This document shows, piece after piece, positions 25,299 through 36,886 of a stretch of 64,000 nt of DNA. Both the position numbers and the translations under genes were made by a program. The stretch comes from Turritopsis dohrnii (lineage: Eukaryota > Cnidaria > Hydrozoa > Anthoathecata > Oceaniidae): NCBI GenBank assembly GCA_027922465.2, contig BQMF02000012.1, positions 1,674,001 through 1,738,000 of the forward strand, read 5' to 3'. The notes under the pieces were generated by a model. The model searched no databases. It saw nothing but the letters and a program-made list of their open reading frames with translations, and was not told the DNA's origin. How positions within the stretch are numbered: the first letter of the stretch is position 1; every line of letters starts with the position of its first letter.

Positions 25299-28272
25299 TG
25301 ACCAACCACAGCAACCACTCTTCTCCACATTTGCACATGTATTCCAAATCGATCCTAGCACCAAGAAGAGTTGGATCCCAATATCTAAACAAGAAGTAAA
25401 TGTCTCATACTACTATGATAGCAGCAAATTCATGTACCGTATTGTTTCTGTTGAAGATGCAAAGGTCTATATTTTCATTACTTATCTTTTTTCAGAAAAA
25501 AACTTTATTGGGAATTAAGTTTTTATTGAACATTTTATGCCTATTTTTTTCCTAGGCTCTTATTAATAGCACCATAACCTCCGGAATGACATTTACGAAG
25601 ACATCGCAGAAATTTGGTCAGTGGTCAGATGCAAAAGTAAACACAGTTTATGGGTTGGGTTTTGCAAGTGAAAGCGATTTGACAAAGGTATGCTCATAGG
25701 TAGATTATCTGTAAATCACCATTATTATGTTTCCACACAACTAAATATGTTTGATTAAAAAATGGAAGAGATTTGCTTTGTTGAAAATCTAGTTTGCTGA
25801 AAAATTCAAAGAGGTTAAAAACAATGTGAAGCTTGGCACTCCACCGGCTACCCCGAAAAGTGTGCTGTTGAACATGTCGAATGGCACGTTACCATCAGGT
25901 TCCCTCAAAAGCATGTCATCCAACAGCACTGGAAGTATTGAGGTATGCAATGTTTTTTCATCTCATGGTTTTTAGTAGTTTTTACTTTCCTAACACTTCT
26001 CGTGTGATCTGGTTAAAAAACTTTTCCTTCATCACGATGACACTATTTTAGGGTGTTGTCAGAATGTAATCATTCAAATTTTGTTGACAATCACAGAAAT
26101 AACTTGTTTAAAAAATAAAGAAATTAAATCTTTTCTTTTTTGAAGAACTAAAAACGGTTTATTCACATAGGGAAGTGGAATGTAAATAGCAGACTTTTCT
26201 TTTCTTTCAATTTTGTATTTTATTTTATTTAATTTTTTTTCAAAATTAATTTTTTTTTCATTGTGTTTTTATGAGAATATAATCTAACCGTTAGCTAAAG
26301 ATCAGAACGTGAAGTCTCTGCTTAAATACAAGAGCGTTTTTTTTATGCTTGAAACTAGAAGATATATATCAACTTAGAAACAGTTTTTTTGTAATGTCGT
26401 TTACGTTTTTAATTTGGGTTTTCTTCCATGAATATGAGTAGACTCGACTTTCTTATGGTTCACAAGGTAATAGATAATGTTTTTCGAAATAATAGATCAT
26501 TTATTTTTATATTTGATGCACAAAGGAAATAATGCTTTGTAACCGAGGTTGACACATTGTTTTTTACTTTTTCTATCATGTTTTTTGAGTTTATTTACTG
26601 TTTTGTGGAGTTTTATGGATTTTTTTATTCAATATTCTGCAAAAAACGTTTGAACATCCAATTCACTTGGTTCGAATTCCATGTGCAATTATTTGATTGG
26701 TTATTTGATTCCGATTATCTTTTTTTAAGCCAATGAAATTCAATCGAAACGCTGCTATTTCAATCAATTGCACTGAGGCTTTGTATATTTCAGAAATTAA
26801 AAAACAAAATCTCCTTAATTATGACGTCACGCTATGCCATGCATTCCGCTTTCTCCTATTGTCTTTACTAATCGTTGATATTCTGTAACCATGACAATCT
26901 CGCAATGTTTTTATCAGTTTTCTCCACGTTCATAACGGAAATTAATAGGTTTGTGTGCGACCAATTAAAGGCAGTTATAATGTGTACATGTATTAAAACC
27001 ATTTTCAGAGTGAAATAAATTGATTGACAGCAGATTGTAATAAGACCATCCCTCATATCTCCCTGCTGGTCGTATTATACAATACAGTCACATATTTTGA
27101 TGTACGTTTTTTTTACATACAGGAAGAACACCAATCGCCAGGCAGTCATCGTTCTTCCTCCAGTTCTTCAGAATCACAGATGAAATACGAGAACGACCGC
27201 TTGAAAAAGGCGTTAGCGCAAAGGTAGAGAAAGCACTCCCATTGATTTGATATTACGCCCTTTCCTCTTCTGAAGGGCGTAAAGGGAATGGTATGTTTTT
27301 GTATTTTATAAAAACCCTATTTTGTTTGCAGCTCTGCGAATGCTAAGAAGTGGGAGGCGGAATTTCAAACGCTGAAAAACAATAACGCTCGGTTGACGGC
27401 CGCTTTGCAAGAGAGTGCTGCCAACGTGGAGAAATGGAAAGAGCAGTTGAATAACTACAAAGAAGAAAATTCAAGACTGAGAAAGAAGGTTCGTTAACTA
27501 TCCCCGAATGAAATTTTCGGAATTTCAAACCCGAGGCAGGATGTGTTTTTTTTAGCCTGAGAAACCTTGATGAAATGGTGAAATGCGAGTGTAAAAGTTG
27601 CCTACGAAAGTAAAAGATTGTTTTTGTGGGATGAGTTAATTGTTTGAGCTTTTTCCACTAAATACGAATTAATTGTCTGTTATAGCTCAAAAGTGCCGAC
27701 TCAGCAGGTTCTAGCGGTGACTTGGAAAAGAGGCTCCACGATACGGAAATGAAGCTTAAGAGAAAAGAAGAGGTTTGTATTTGACGATGGAGAGTGAAGG
27801 TGGAGAGAGGTGAGAATTGTCAGAGGGGATCTGGTGACGAGTTGTGGAGGATTGTTTGATTTTCTATGTTTTTATGCAGGATATGAACAAGTTATCACAA
27901 CACAGTAGCGAAGAACTTCATCGGCTGCGCGAAAAGAACGGCGAGCTGACGAAACGAATACAGGTAAAGCTTTTGTCGTACATCTGTCGTCTAAATTGTC
28001 GTTGCGTCTGTCACCAACACACGACAACCAGTGTTTTTTAAGACTTTCCGCCCTGAGCAAATCTTTGAGAGTTTTTAACTTGTCGCTATTAGCGGTTGGA
28101 AAGTGAAAATCGACGGAAGACGGAAGACGATCATGCTGCGGAGGAGAAAGTGAAACAGTTGCAAGATTCCAAGCTGCGACAGCTCAACGATATCAGAAAT
28201 GAGATGGGGAGCAAACTTTCCGAGCTGAACGATTTGCAGCAGAAGATGACGTCAGTGCTCAAGTATTCCTGA
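25299..28272 (+). CDS. HOMER: Homer scaffold protein (first exon not found)
   Basis: Exons: 25299-25464, 25556-25687, 25793-25942, 27123-27223, 27332-27488, 27686-27772, 27880-27963 and 28093-28272 (TGA). All are GT-AG and in phase, giving 351 residues from [15 protein letters not shown]. Residues 1-~110 are an EVH1 domain that binds proline-rich ligands (PPxxF in mGluR, IP3R and Shank): [18 protein letters not shown], then [19 protein letters not shown] Ser/Thr-rich linker follows. The rest is coiled coil: [20 protein letters not shown] and [15 protein letters not shown] match Homer's conserved region almost residue for residue, and a long Glu/Lys/Leu helix leads to the tetramerising C-terminus. 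Length fits long Homer isoforms. The first exon must end with two bases of a codon (e.g. ATG GG). I could not place it. AATAAA lies at 28521-28526. Confidence 0.95.
25943..27122. other. Homer intron between the EVH1-linker exon and the coiled-coil exons
   Basis: About 1.2 kb, AT-rich with long T runs around 26215-26265. In vertebrate Homer1 the short activity-induced forms arise by reading into the intron after the EVH1 exons. Here read-through past 25942 would add only a few residues, and no clear alternative end is visible. Confidence 0.45.
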
Positions 28273-28520
28273 ACGCTCACGTGGCGAGAGTGAATGTATG
28301 ACGTATCTCCTTGGCGACCTGTGAATACAATGCGATGAATGGGATTTATCGGGCTGAATGAGCTCTCCCTTACCGGGGTTTTTAAAACATTATTTTCCAT
28401 ATTTATTTATTCCCAGTAATATTATATTGCCAGTGAACACACTTGAAAGGATGTGTTACCATGAAGAATTATTTGTGTGTAGATTAGGTAATTTGACCAA
28501 GGTATGGATTTATTTTTTCA

Positions 28521-28526
28521 AATAAA
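28521..28526 (+). terminator. Homer polyadenylation signal
   Basis: Canonical AATAAA about 250 bp after the stop codon, followed by T-rich sequence. It is the first AATAAA in the 3' flank. Confidence 0.55.
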
Positions 28527-28964
28527 CGCTTTATTTACTTTGTATGTAGTCATGCGATGGTGAGATCAATTTTTTTGCCAATAGAATGAAAAAAAAAATC
28601 GATTGAAAAAATTTGAGATATTGTGATTGGTGGACAGAAATTTACGCAATTAGAATCAACTTTTTGATTCGGACATGAATATTTCCAATCATTGTCAGGG
28701 GCAACATCAATTAGCCAATCAAAAAAAAACATTTTGCTTCTTTCGATTTGTGACAAACGTTAAATTTACTCAAATGATAAATTCTAAGTGCAGTCGTTCC
28801 ACCTGCAAAACAGCATTTTTCCCTTTGAGCTGAAGAGTACTGATGTCGAAGTGGTAGAGGGCTTGTGAACGTGTGTTTGGGTGATTGAATCTAAGGTTAG
28901 ACCTGCTTATTCAAACTCTTTTATGAGATTTGTCTCCAGAGTGTTGAGCTGTATTCATAAACTA

Positions 28965-29124
28965 AAGGCGAATATCCACTTGAGATAATTGTCCGCGGAC
29001 CGGACTGGATCGGTTCACTAAACAATAGACGACGTGGGAACATTATGTATTATTTTCACGTGGTCTATTGTATTGCGAACCGATCCGGTCCGGTCCGTGG
29101 ACAATTATCCGAAGTGGACTGCTT
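28965..29124. mobile_element. Foldback MITE, nearly a complete palindrome
   Basis: CCACTTGAGATAATTGTCC (28976) and the arm ending GATAATT...GAAGTGG (29117) are inverted copies with about 85% identity over roughly 60 bp per arm, including CGGACCGGACTGGATCGGTT. The spacer is only about 20 bp. The element lies just downstream of Homer. GC-rich arms in AT-rich surroundings and small size fit a MITE; the CCACTT motif is shared with the Harbinger-type ends at 6567-6934. Confidence 0.75.
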
Positions 29125-30194
29125 CCTGACAGGACTACAGAAGCACCACCACCCTTAGCGCCACCTCTACATCTTCCATCCTAGAATCCCCAGAACAGTT
29201 AACCGGGCGAGAGGTTGCTACATTTTGTTCCTCTTGTTAATAGCGTTTGATAGAAAAGAACTTCTGAAGTATAACGTACACGTGGAAACGAAAACCTTTT
29301 GTAATTATTTTGCTACTTAGATGAATATTATGATAATATATGCTAATTTATGACGTACCTTGTGTAAATAAGCCATGTAATGTATATATTATCAACCTAA
29401 ATCAGAAGAATTACTTGCCCTGCATTGAGTCGTGTATTTCTTCGATCACGGTGAAGTGAAGTTCGCCGCATCACCGTGTTTCTGTTCGACTAATGGACTA
29501 GTAGCTAGTGGACCTTACGGCCAACACAGTTAAGTCACAGCCTATAAACTTATGGTTAACACATCATGTTCTGTCCACAACAACAGGGAAATTTGGGAAA
29601 TGGCCCAACAGTCCAATGACATATCCTGAATTTCTCGCAGAAGCTAAGTGTGTGACAACACGAGCGATTTAAACGCCGTGATTTTGCTGAGTCAAGAAGT
29701 ATGGCCTCGTTCGGTTCAGACCTGCCGATTGCGTCGATTGCGACGAGTAAACAAAAAATTAATCGTCGTAATCGCCAGGTATGAACACTCTCGTGTATTT
29801 CAAAATCGCCATTGTCACCGCGACGAAGTGTATTTTCATTAAAATAATGTGCATATTTCTACAGAAATGTACTCCTTCGCATGGACGTTTCAACTAATTT
29901 GTCCAATAAGACAGAATGGAAAATAAGTCAAATATTTCCAACTAATGATACATAACTATTTCCCCCCGTAAAAGGGGTGCCATTTTCATAAGAATTAATC
30001 GATGAAATAACAAATTCACGTATCTGAATGTCTTAAAACAAATTTTCCAGAAAAAAGAAATATCATGTCATTGTAACGATGAATTTTAAAAAATGTAGTA
30101 CATCATGCTGAAGTCATTTATGTTGAAGCAGGTTCGACCTTAATTCCCTGAAGATCAAGGGAAACGTTGAGTTAGGAAGTTGAATTTCTATACT
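29125..30194. other. Intergenic stretch between Homer and the Mab-21-like gene
   Basis: Homer (+) and the Mab-21-like gene (-) converge here. No coding block is supported. The patch at 29690-29835 with repeated CGTCGATTGCGACGA-like phrases may be a degraded MITE. Confidence 0.4.
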
Positions 30195-31850
30195 TCAGTC
30201 AAGATCTATGTCGTCAGCAATTGCTGGTGAAGTGCGTTGCTCTTGTGTTGCAACACTTTGAATCATAACCAACAAATCACCGATCAGGTGCCGCTGGTTA
30301 TCTCCCCATTCCATAAGGTTGAGATAGATTTTCTCCAGCCACAGAATATTTTGCAGCAATGAGCATCTTCGCTTCCAATGAAGGGGCAAAATGCTGTCAA
30401 CACTTCCTGTACTTTCAATTTGGGCCACAATGTATTGAGTTTCTTCCGTTGCTCGTACTTGCAATTCCGTTGACATGCCGTCCATCAAATTTATTTCGTC
30501 TGTGAAAAAGCTATTCATCCGTTTAACCTTCAAACATTCGCAGAGATGTGAAAATAAGTCCTTGACCACACTCACTAAGCTTTCCATGCTTTCGTTCTTC
30601 CAGTTTTCAGAGGGCGTTCGCTCAAGCAAGAAAAACATTGCTGTCTTCAAAAAGTAAGATGAAATTTCCCCTTTGATCTTTTCTGTTCGACCCTCCTGAT
30701 CAACTGTTTCCAGATGTTTCAGTCTTCCGTATAAGATCATTTTTGACACAAAGTAACACATTCTTTGGAAATGGTTTTGTTGTTTTGACAAAATCATTTC
30801 AATGCTCGAGAAGGAAATTCTCCATTCCTGATGGTTGTCATGGTCGTGCGGACTTTTAGGAACAATAAAGCAGTGTCCTTCTTCCCTGATATTCTCAAGG
30901 ATGTCAACGGGCGGCCAATGTCTTTTTCGATTAAACCACGGCTTGATCATATCAGGCCAAAAAAGCAGACGAAAACTCACAACGTTATCAAACCACAAAC
31001 TCCCGAATTCTTTGACGTCAAAATACGGGATATTTCTTCTTTCCGAAAAAATATACTGTATCAACGGGAAATAATTGATTTCATTTGCTTGACTCAGCAA
31101 ACCAGACAACTTATTGGTGTTGATAACATTTCCATCACGTGGGAATATTTCATCAACAAGTTGAGAAATATCAAAACCGGGATTTTGTGATGAAGGCTGT
31201 GAAGGAGTTGTTAGCACCACATCTTCAAGTGAAATCGGCTCGTACTCGTGAATCGGCAAACTGATATTTTGTTTTTCCATATACCTTTCGAATTTGTAAT
31301 GTATAGTACCGTTTATATCCATTTCTGCACACGCTGAAGGACCAATGTTGATGAAGTTATCTGGTGGTAATCCACCCACTAAAGCATGAGCAATTAGATC
31401 TTTAATGAGATTCGTATCCACATATCCGGACTCAGCTCTAAATGCTTTCGAATGAACCATGGCTCCTTTCCAGTTATCTTCGCTCTTGACGAAATCAAAT
31501 AAGCACGAATAAATATCATTACCTGACACCAGTTTAAAAAAGCCTGGGTACGAATCTAATGCTTCCAAGAGATGTTTCTTCTCTGCAGGAATGTCACCAA
31601 ACCAAAACTGTTGGTCAAGCTCGACATTGATTTTCTGCTCACTGTAAAACCGAGCTGTTCCGCTCCTTTCGCTAATACTTCCCGTCACAAACCTGTGATT
31701 TTCCAGATGTTCTCTCATTTCCATACCCTTTTTTATGTCTGCATACGTGAACCAGCATCCTAGATCTACATATGTTTTATTGATACGCAAGTATAGCGCA
31801 CAAATTTCTTCATCGACATCAGTGATATTTTTTATTGTTTTCATATCCAT
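30195..31850 (-). CDS. Mab-21/cGAS-fold nucleotidyltransferase-like protein
   Basis: Intronless frame. The first ATG (31850) gives 551 aa; the frame stays open upstream to about 31874 without an ATG. The C-terminal half shows the Mab-21 pattern: a tryptophan-rich FWPDMIKPWFNRKRHWPP (residues 297-314), HCFIVPKSP (326-334), EWRISFSSIE (342-351), and the helical ISSYFLKTAMFFLLER (396-411) followed by NW. The N-terminal part has a nucleotidyltransferase-like GS (57-58) and an E-x-D (77-79) that could be the first two metal ligands. The third acid, normally in the strand before the WP motif, reads VSFRLLFWP with no Asp. About 100 extra residues separate the lobes. cGAS-like receptors of this fold make cyclic dinucleotides after sensing nucleic acid, while MAB21L proteins are developmental and appear inactive. 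Given the missing acid, catalysis is doubtful. Confidence 0.75.
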   Translation of the reverse strand: MDMKTIKNITDVDEEICALYLRINKTYVDLGCWFTYADIKKGMEMREHLENHRFVTGSISERSGTARFYSEQKINVELDQQFWFGDIPAEKKHLLEALDSYPGFFKLVSGNDIYSCLFDFVKSEDNWKGAMVHSKAFRAESGYVDTNLIKDLIAHALVGGLPPDNFINIGPSACAEMDINGTIHYKFERYMEKQNISLPIHEYEPISLEDVVLTTPSQPSSQNPGFDISQLVDEIFPRDGNVINTNKLSGLLSQANEINYFPLIQYIFSERRNIPYFDVKEFGSLWFDNVVSFRLLFWPDMIKPWFNRKRHWPPVDILENIREEGHCFIVPKSPHDHDNHQEWRISFSSIEMILSKQQNHFQRMCYFVSKMILYGRLKHLETVDQEGRTEKIKGEISSYFLKTAMFFLLERTPSENWKNESMESLVSVVKDLFSHLCECLKVKRMNSFFTDEINLMDGMSTELQVRATEETQYIVAQIESTGSVDSILPLHWKRRCSLLQNILWLEKIYLNLMEWGDNQRHLIGDLLVMIQSVATQEQRTSPAIADDIDLD

Positions 31851-31874
31851 CTCGTTCAAAAACAACGGCAACAA

Positions 31875-32262
31875 AGAAATGAAATTATTCGAAAACGAAA
31901 CTTCAATTTATTAACTTCATAATGACGACAGCTGTGTTAAAAAACAATTTACTCTTGGTAAGTATTCTTACATCTGTTGTTTGTTTTACGTCAGCGCCTC
32001 CATGATTCGCCAGCTAAGAAACCACAAAAAAAACCCGAAAGTAAAGCAAGGCTTTGGCATTTAAAAGATACCATACTACCATAGAAATAAAATACAAAAA
32101 AATTAAACTTTGAACGCATCGCATAAAATACAGACCATGGGAGATTGGGTCAAAGAAGATATAACCGAGCTGATTCGGGATATCGGACAACTTTGACAGC
32201 TTACATAAAATTGGATCTTTTAGTTACGTTGATGCTAGAAACTAGATGTTTTTGCTTATTTA
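31875..32262. other. Upstream flank of the Mab-21-like gene
   Basis: Should contain the promoter of the minus-strand gene. No recognisable element apart from AT-rich sequence. Confidence 0.35.
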
Positions 32263-32396
32263 AAGTCTGTTCAAAAAAAATGTGCACTAATTTCAGCTTT
32301 TATATAAAAACCAGGCTCAAGGGAATTGATGTAATTTGCTAAATCTGGTTTCCACATGATAACTGAACTTAGTGCACATTTTTTTTGAACAGACTA
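32263..32396 (+). mobile_element. Mariner-like MITE, copy 1
   Basis: Inverted ends with AGTCTGTTCAAAAAAAATGT on the left and its complement on the right, followed by TA, with a ~134-bp total. The middle reads CAGGCTCAAGGGAATTGATG. The 36753-36886 element is the same sequence in the opposite orientation. Confidence 0.9.
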
Positions 32397-34604
32397 TAGT
32401 TCAAACCTTCTTTTTGCCTCGCTTACCCAGCTATTTACAAAGTTGATTGCCTTTCCGTCACATTACCTTTATCGTTTGTTAACTATCTGATTTTTAAAAA
32501 TCTAGTTTTAATGGTCAAACTAAATCTAAACTGTTTAGAATCAACGCTTTCCCAGTTTCTTTGCATCATGATTCTCTTAAACACTATCTTCAGTTAAAAG
32601 ATAATTACAGAATATAAGTAAGTTCTTCCCTCTAATGACTTCATGCAAGAAATGGATTGCAATCTATATTTCAAAATTCTAAGAACAGAAAATTAAGCGT
32701 GACGTAATTGCTGAATGGCTTCTTGCTGAGTGCTATGCAGATCTAGCCAACAATCGATTTTGAAACATCTTTTTACCTGTTTCAATCAAATGGAATATAT
32801 AAGGGTTGCGGAGCCGTCGCGTCTAATCAATCATTCTTCAGCAAAAACATGGACTGTGTTAAAGCCGGATTTTCATTCGACAAATTCGAGCGGGCTAGTT
32901 ACTCCTTACAGTATGCGTGCATGCGCTTTCATACCAAGCGGAAAGTATATATGATATTTTTGCTAGTTTTTTTCGGAAAACTAATGATGTGGCAATTTGA
33001 TGAAAATTATCAGAAGTTGGCCCAAAGCAACTTTCAGTTGATAAACTTGATTAATTTATTATCACGTACCAATAACGTTTCAAAACGAGGTTGGACTTGA
33101 TAGTGTTGACGTCTGAACTGAAATTCGTGAAATGTTTACTCAAGGATTTGATTTTGTGAATGTGAAATGGAGTAACAAGAAGAATAGAAAAATAAAAAAA
33201 ACAAGACGACTTGGAAGTCGAAAATTTCGCTATATTGCATTCTCACAATTATAACAAATATATACTGTTTATAGAACTATGAGATGCAATAGTTGATAAC
33301 GGTAGCAGAATTTCAACTCGCAATTATACAAAACAAATAGATCAAAACTTAAAAATGACTGTCAATTTTGGCTTAGTCTTCAGGACGGTGTCACAATTAC
33401 ACAAATCTACTCTCAACAGTTATAAAACATTCTCAATATAGCATTGCCAAATTGCCAAATTTTGGCCCAATTTGAAAAAAATGACTTTCAAATTCGAAAT
33501 CGGCACCTTTCAATTGTGCTTTGTGTAAATTTTTATGAAAATTGGAGAACTTTCATAATTTGGTCCAAATTTGGCCAGAATTGCCCACTTTTGGCCAAAT
33601 TTGACAAAATGACTGTCAAATTCGAAATCGGCACCTTTCAATTGTGCTTTGTGCAAATTTTTATGAAAATTGGAGAACTTTTATAATTTGGTCCAAATTT
33701 AGCCCGTTAGTCAGCTTGCAAAAGATTCTATTGCTAAGGTATGCGAACATGGCTTTTATATGCAATTATTTACTTTAGTGAGATCGTCCAAAATGTCACG
33801 GAGATACATAGAACGACGATAGCAATACTTCGCTATACTAGCGAAATTAAAAATAAAAATAGAAGGAGTAGGCAAATATAAACGCTAAATGAAACAACAA
33901 TTTTCAGTCCTTTTAAAACACAAGTACAGATTTAAAACTTTGTGACACTCACAGTTAAGGTCTGGTCTTGAATGGAAATTATCTATACTAAAAGAAATAG
34001 CGTAAAGAAGGAAGTTGAAACAAGATAGAAGGAGATTTTGAAAGATTGCCTTTTCAATGATAAAAACAAAAAGTAATTTTTTGAGATTAAGACAAAGCAA
34101 TTTTTCATTTTAATTATTTTTAAGCTGTTTTTTTGTTAAAGTTCTTCTTTGGAACGTGTACAACCATGTTTTTCTTTTTAACAATTTGTAAAGAGGAATT
34201 AATTTGTGTGACATTAGTGTTTTTGCTCAGTGGGAACCTAGCGTCCCCAATTTTAATTATTTTCCCTGCAGCGAGTGCGAGCGAGCATAGTAGTTTCACG
34301 AGATAGGTGAAAGTCAGTTTTCGATTTTGTTCATCAACTTCCAACTTTTTTGTGTTGCTGTTACACTGTTGTATTCAATAAATGAACTGCTTATTTTTTT
34401 CGGACGCGAGAGGCAAAATACGAGGTTCATGTACAAGGTAATCTTTTTTCAACTGAAACTCACTTCAGAAATGAATCGTGATCCATCTATGGTTGCTCAC
34501 GTGTAGCAATATTCAATGACGTATTTTATATTTTCAATCATACAATATCTGTATTGAATTGAAATATTCGGCGCGATTTATTAATATGTTATATTTATAT
34601 AATA
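32397..34604. other. Gene-poor stretch
   Basis: No supported gene. It holds a tandem repeat at 33470-33712. Other short frames show no family features. Confidence 0.45.
33470..33712 (+). repeat. Two-copy tandem repeat, about 128 bp per unit
   Basis: The phrase TCAAATTCGAAATCGGCACC occurs at about 33487 and 33616, and the following ~95 bp (TTTCAATTGTGCTTTGTG... to TTTGGTCCAAATTT) match with only a few differences. GGCCAAATTTG-type words flank and separate the copies, suggesting a satellite-like or MITE-derived unit. Confidence 0.85.
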
Positions 34605-34733
34605 CAGTCGACTTTCTCTAATTCGAACGAATTTCATGGTCCCTTCACCTATCATTTCTTTGTTAATGAACCTCCCTAATCCGAACCTTCTATAAATCGA
34701 ACGTTTTTGTCAGCCCCTAGAGAGAGTTTACTG
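34605..34733. mobile_element. Short Tigger-type MITE
   Basis: Ends CAGTCGACTTTCTCTAATTC on the left and GAGAGAGTTTACTG on the right form imperfect inverted repeats flanked by TA on both sides. Interior words TCGAACG and AATCCGAACC resemble the Tigger element at 44185-46080, of which this may be an internally deleted cousin. Confidence 0.65.
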
Positions 34734-36752
34734 TATGCTCGTTGTATATATTGTTATTACATGTTCACGATATCTTATCAGGTTTGTGACTTCTTATATA
34801 TGCAATGGATTGAAATAATATTTAACCACACAATATATGGTCAACGAAATTCTAGTTTGTAATCTGGTCTGGGAATTGAACAGGTAATATCGTTTGGCTT
34901 AATTTTCGCGGGAATTAGAAAAGAAAATGTCGGCAGCTAATGTAAAGATCATTCATAGAGATTCATCCACTATCCAAGAATGTTTCCATCAAATGTCCCT
35001 TTCAGTAAATCGTATCAGGCAAAAGGATTATGCGTTCTCAGTATTCCTGGACAAAATGATCGTCACGTTGCCTGTATTACCAATCAGGAAGTCTGATTTC
35101 TCTTATAATAAAGCGTTTGAAAATATTCGCAGAGGAAATAAAAAGATAATTGAGACATGATACAAGAATTCAATTTGCGAGTCACAGTAATCTAAAGAAA
35201 AAAAGGGAAAAGGCTTCTCGGGAAGTCTGTGGATGCAAATGCTAATAAAATGTTTCCCGAAAGATTGTGTTGATAATCCAAAGAAAAGCTTGACAATCAT
35301 ATAGTTGCATAGATACATATACTCATTACTTCTCAGTTTTGTAAATACACTATTGTTTTTTATAAGCAATAAGTTTTTAACAACACTAGGAAATACACCT
35401 TTCTCGCATTTCTGTTTAAATGCCGAAATAATGCTTAGTTTTCAAGTTTAGTCTCGTTTCCATGTCTTTCATTGTTTCTCTAATTGCATAATGTTTTCAA
35501 TAAGTAATAGTCACTCGTTCTTTCAGTTTCCCAGTGGAATAATTGGAAGTAGTTAAGAGTTTGAAAAAGAGGCGAAACTTAGAGGCTAGGCTATAACACG
35601 GTGTTTTAAACAGAAATTCGGGAAAGGTCTATTTTTGTTACATTAGGTTGCAATAGCTACTAGATTGTATGCTCTATGTAATGAATTGAAGGTCCTAGAT
35701 TTTATAATTTAATGCTTAGCAACAAATTAAGCGACATTACTACTAATTCCTTACCTTGATTGCTTATAATAAAATGTATATTGGAAGCTCATTTCCCGAG
35801 TTATAACACAACATTCTGTTATTTTAGTGAGCTGAAGTATCTCAGCCTTTCGACAAAGTATTAGTAAGCAAATTGAAGGGTTGGCGAAAGGGTTTACAAA
35901 ATACTCCTGAAGGGAAGTGCTCCTTTAAATCACTTTGTAAGTAATGAACTGTTCCCTATAGACACCAAGTATAATAGTCTACCAGCATAAGATTCTTTGC
36001 TAGAAGAATGACTCTTAGTAGTCACATATTGATAATGAACTTTTTTTTATAAGCATCCAAGGTCAGGCATTAGTAGTAATGTTGCCTAATTTGTTGCTAA
36101 GCATCAATCGATAATACATTACATGTCCAATCTTGAAAACTTTTTTTTACTGTTGTTTACTTACTTTGCGTCGTTGCTTATAAAAACAAACGTGTATTCA
36201 ACAGAATGCTGTTAACGTTAATGCGGTTGCAGGGAATTTTGTTCAACGCTCAAGATGAGGCTAGAAAAATACAAAGCGGAAAACACGAAAAAATAAAGGA
36301 AATTCAAGGCTACCCACTATGACAAAGTGAAATATCTGAGCATAAATGTAACATAAAATAAACTTACTGAAACATATATTGCATCCCTCTGGCTAACCAC
36401 AAGTAGAAAAAATGTGCACAAAATTTTATAACATTTCAACAAATGTTACACTCTTTGTTCACTACGAACGTTAGAATTCAAGTGTGGAAAAAACGCGTGA
36501 AAAGCTGAAATACCCAAAGAAGCGTGCAGTGGGAGCAATTATCAAAAAGACAATACAATAAACTAGAGTTAACAAAGTAATAAAATACAACAACTAACAA
36601 ATGAAAAAGGCAATTAACATGAAAGTAAATTAACACAAACGTAAAGGCTAATGAGCCGTTACAGTTAATGTGTGTAGAATCATCGAAGCGAGAAATACAA
36701 AATCTCATTTACAGTAATTAGACATCTAAATATTTAATCTGTGCGTATCTAT
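34734..36752. other. Gene-poor stretch with a foldback structure
   Basis: A 77-codon frame at 34927-35160 (MSAANVKIIHRDSS start) has an ATG and fairly even composition but no recognisable domain or splice partner. I leave it unassigned. The foldback at 35711-36107 is listed separately. Confidence 0.35.
35711..36107. repeat. Inverted repeat with 48-bp arms
   Basis: ATGCTTAGCAACAAATTAAG at 35711 continues for about 48 bp. It reappears inverted at 36060-36107 (ending TTTGTTGCTAAGCAT) with around five mismatches, and weaker similarity continues outside as TGTAATGAATT/TGTAATGTATT. The loop is about 300 bp. It is probably an old MITE. Confidence 0.75.
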
Positions 36753-36886
36753 AGTCTGTTCAAAAAAAATGTGCACTAATTTCAGTTATCATGTGGAAAC
36801 CAGATTTAGCAAATTACATCAATTCCCTTGAGCCTGGTTTTTATATAAAAGCTGAAATTAGTGCACATTTTTTTTGAACAGACTAT
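36753..36886 (-). mobile_element. Mariner-like MITE, copy 2 (inverted)
   Basis: Reverse complement of the 32263-32396 element with near identity. The ends AGTCTGTTCAAAAAAAATGT are perfectly inverted and flanked by TA. Near identity points to recent activity. Confidence 0.9.
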
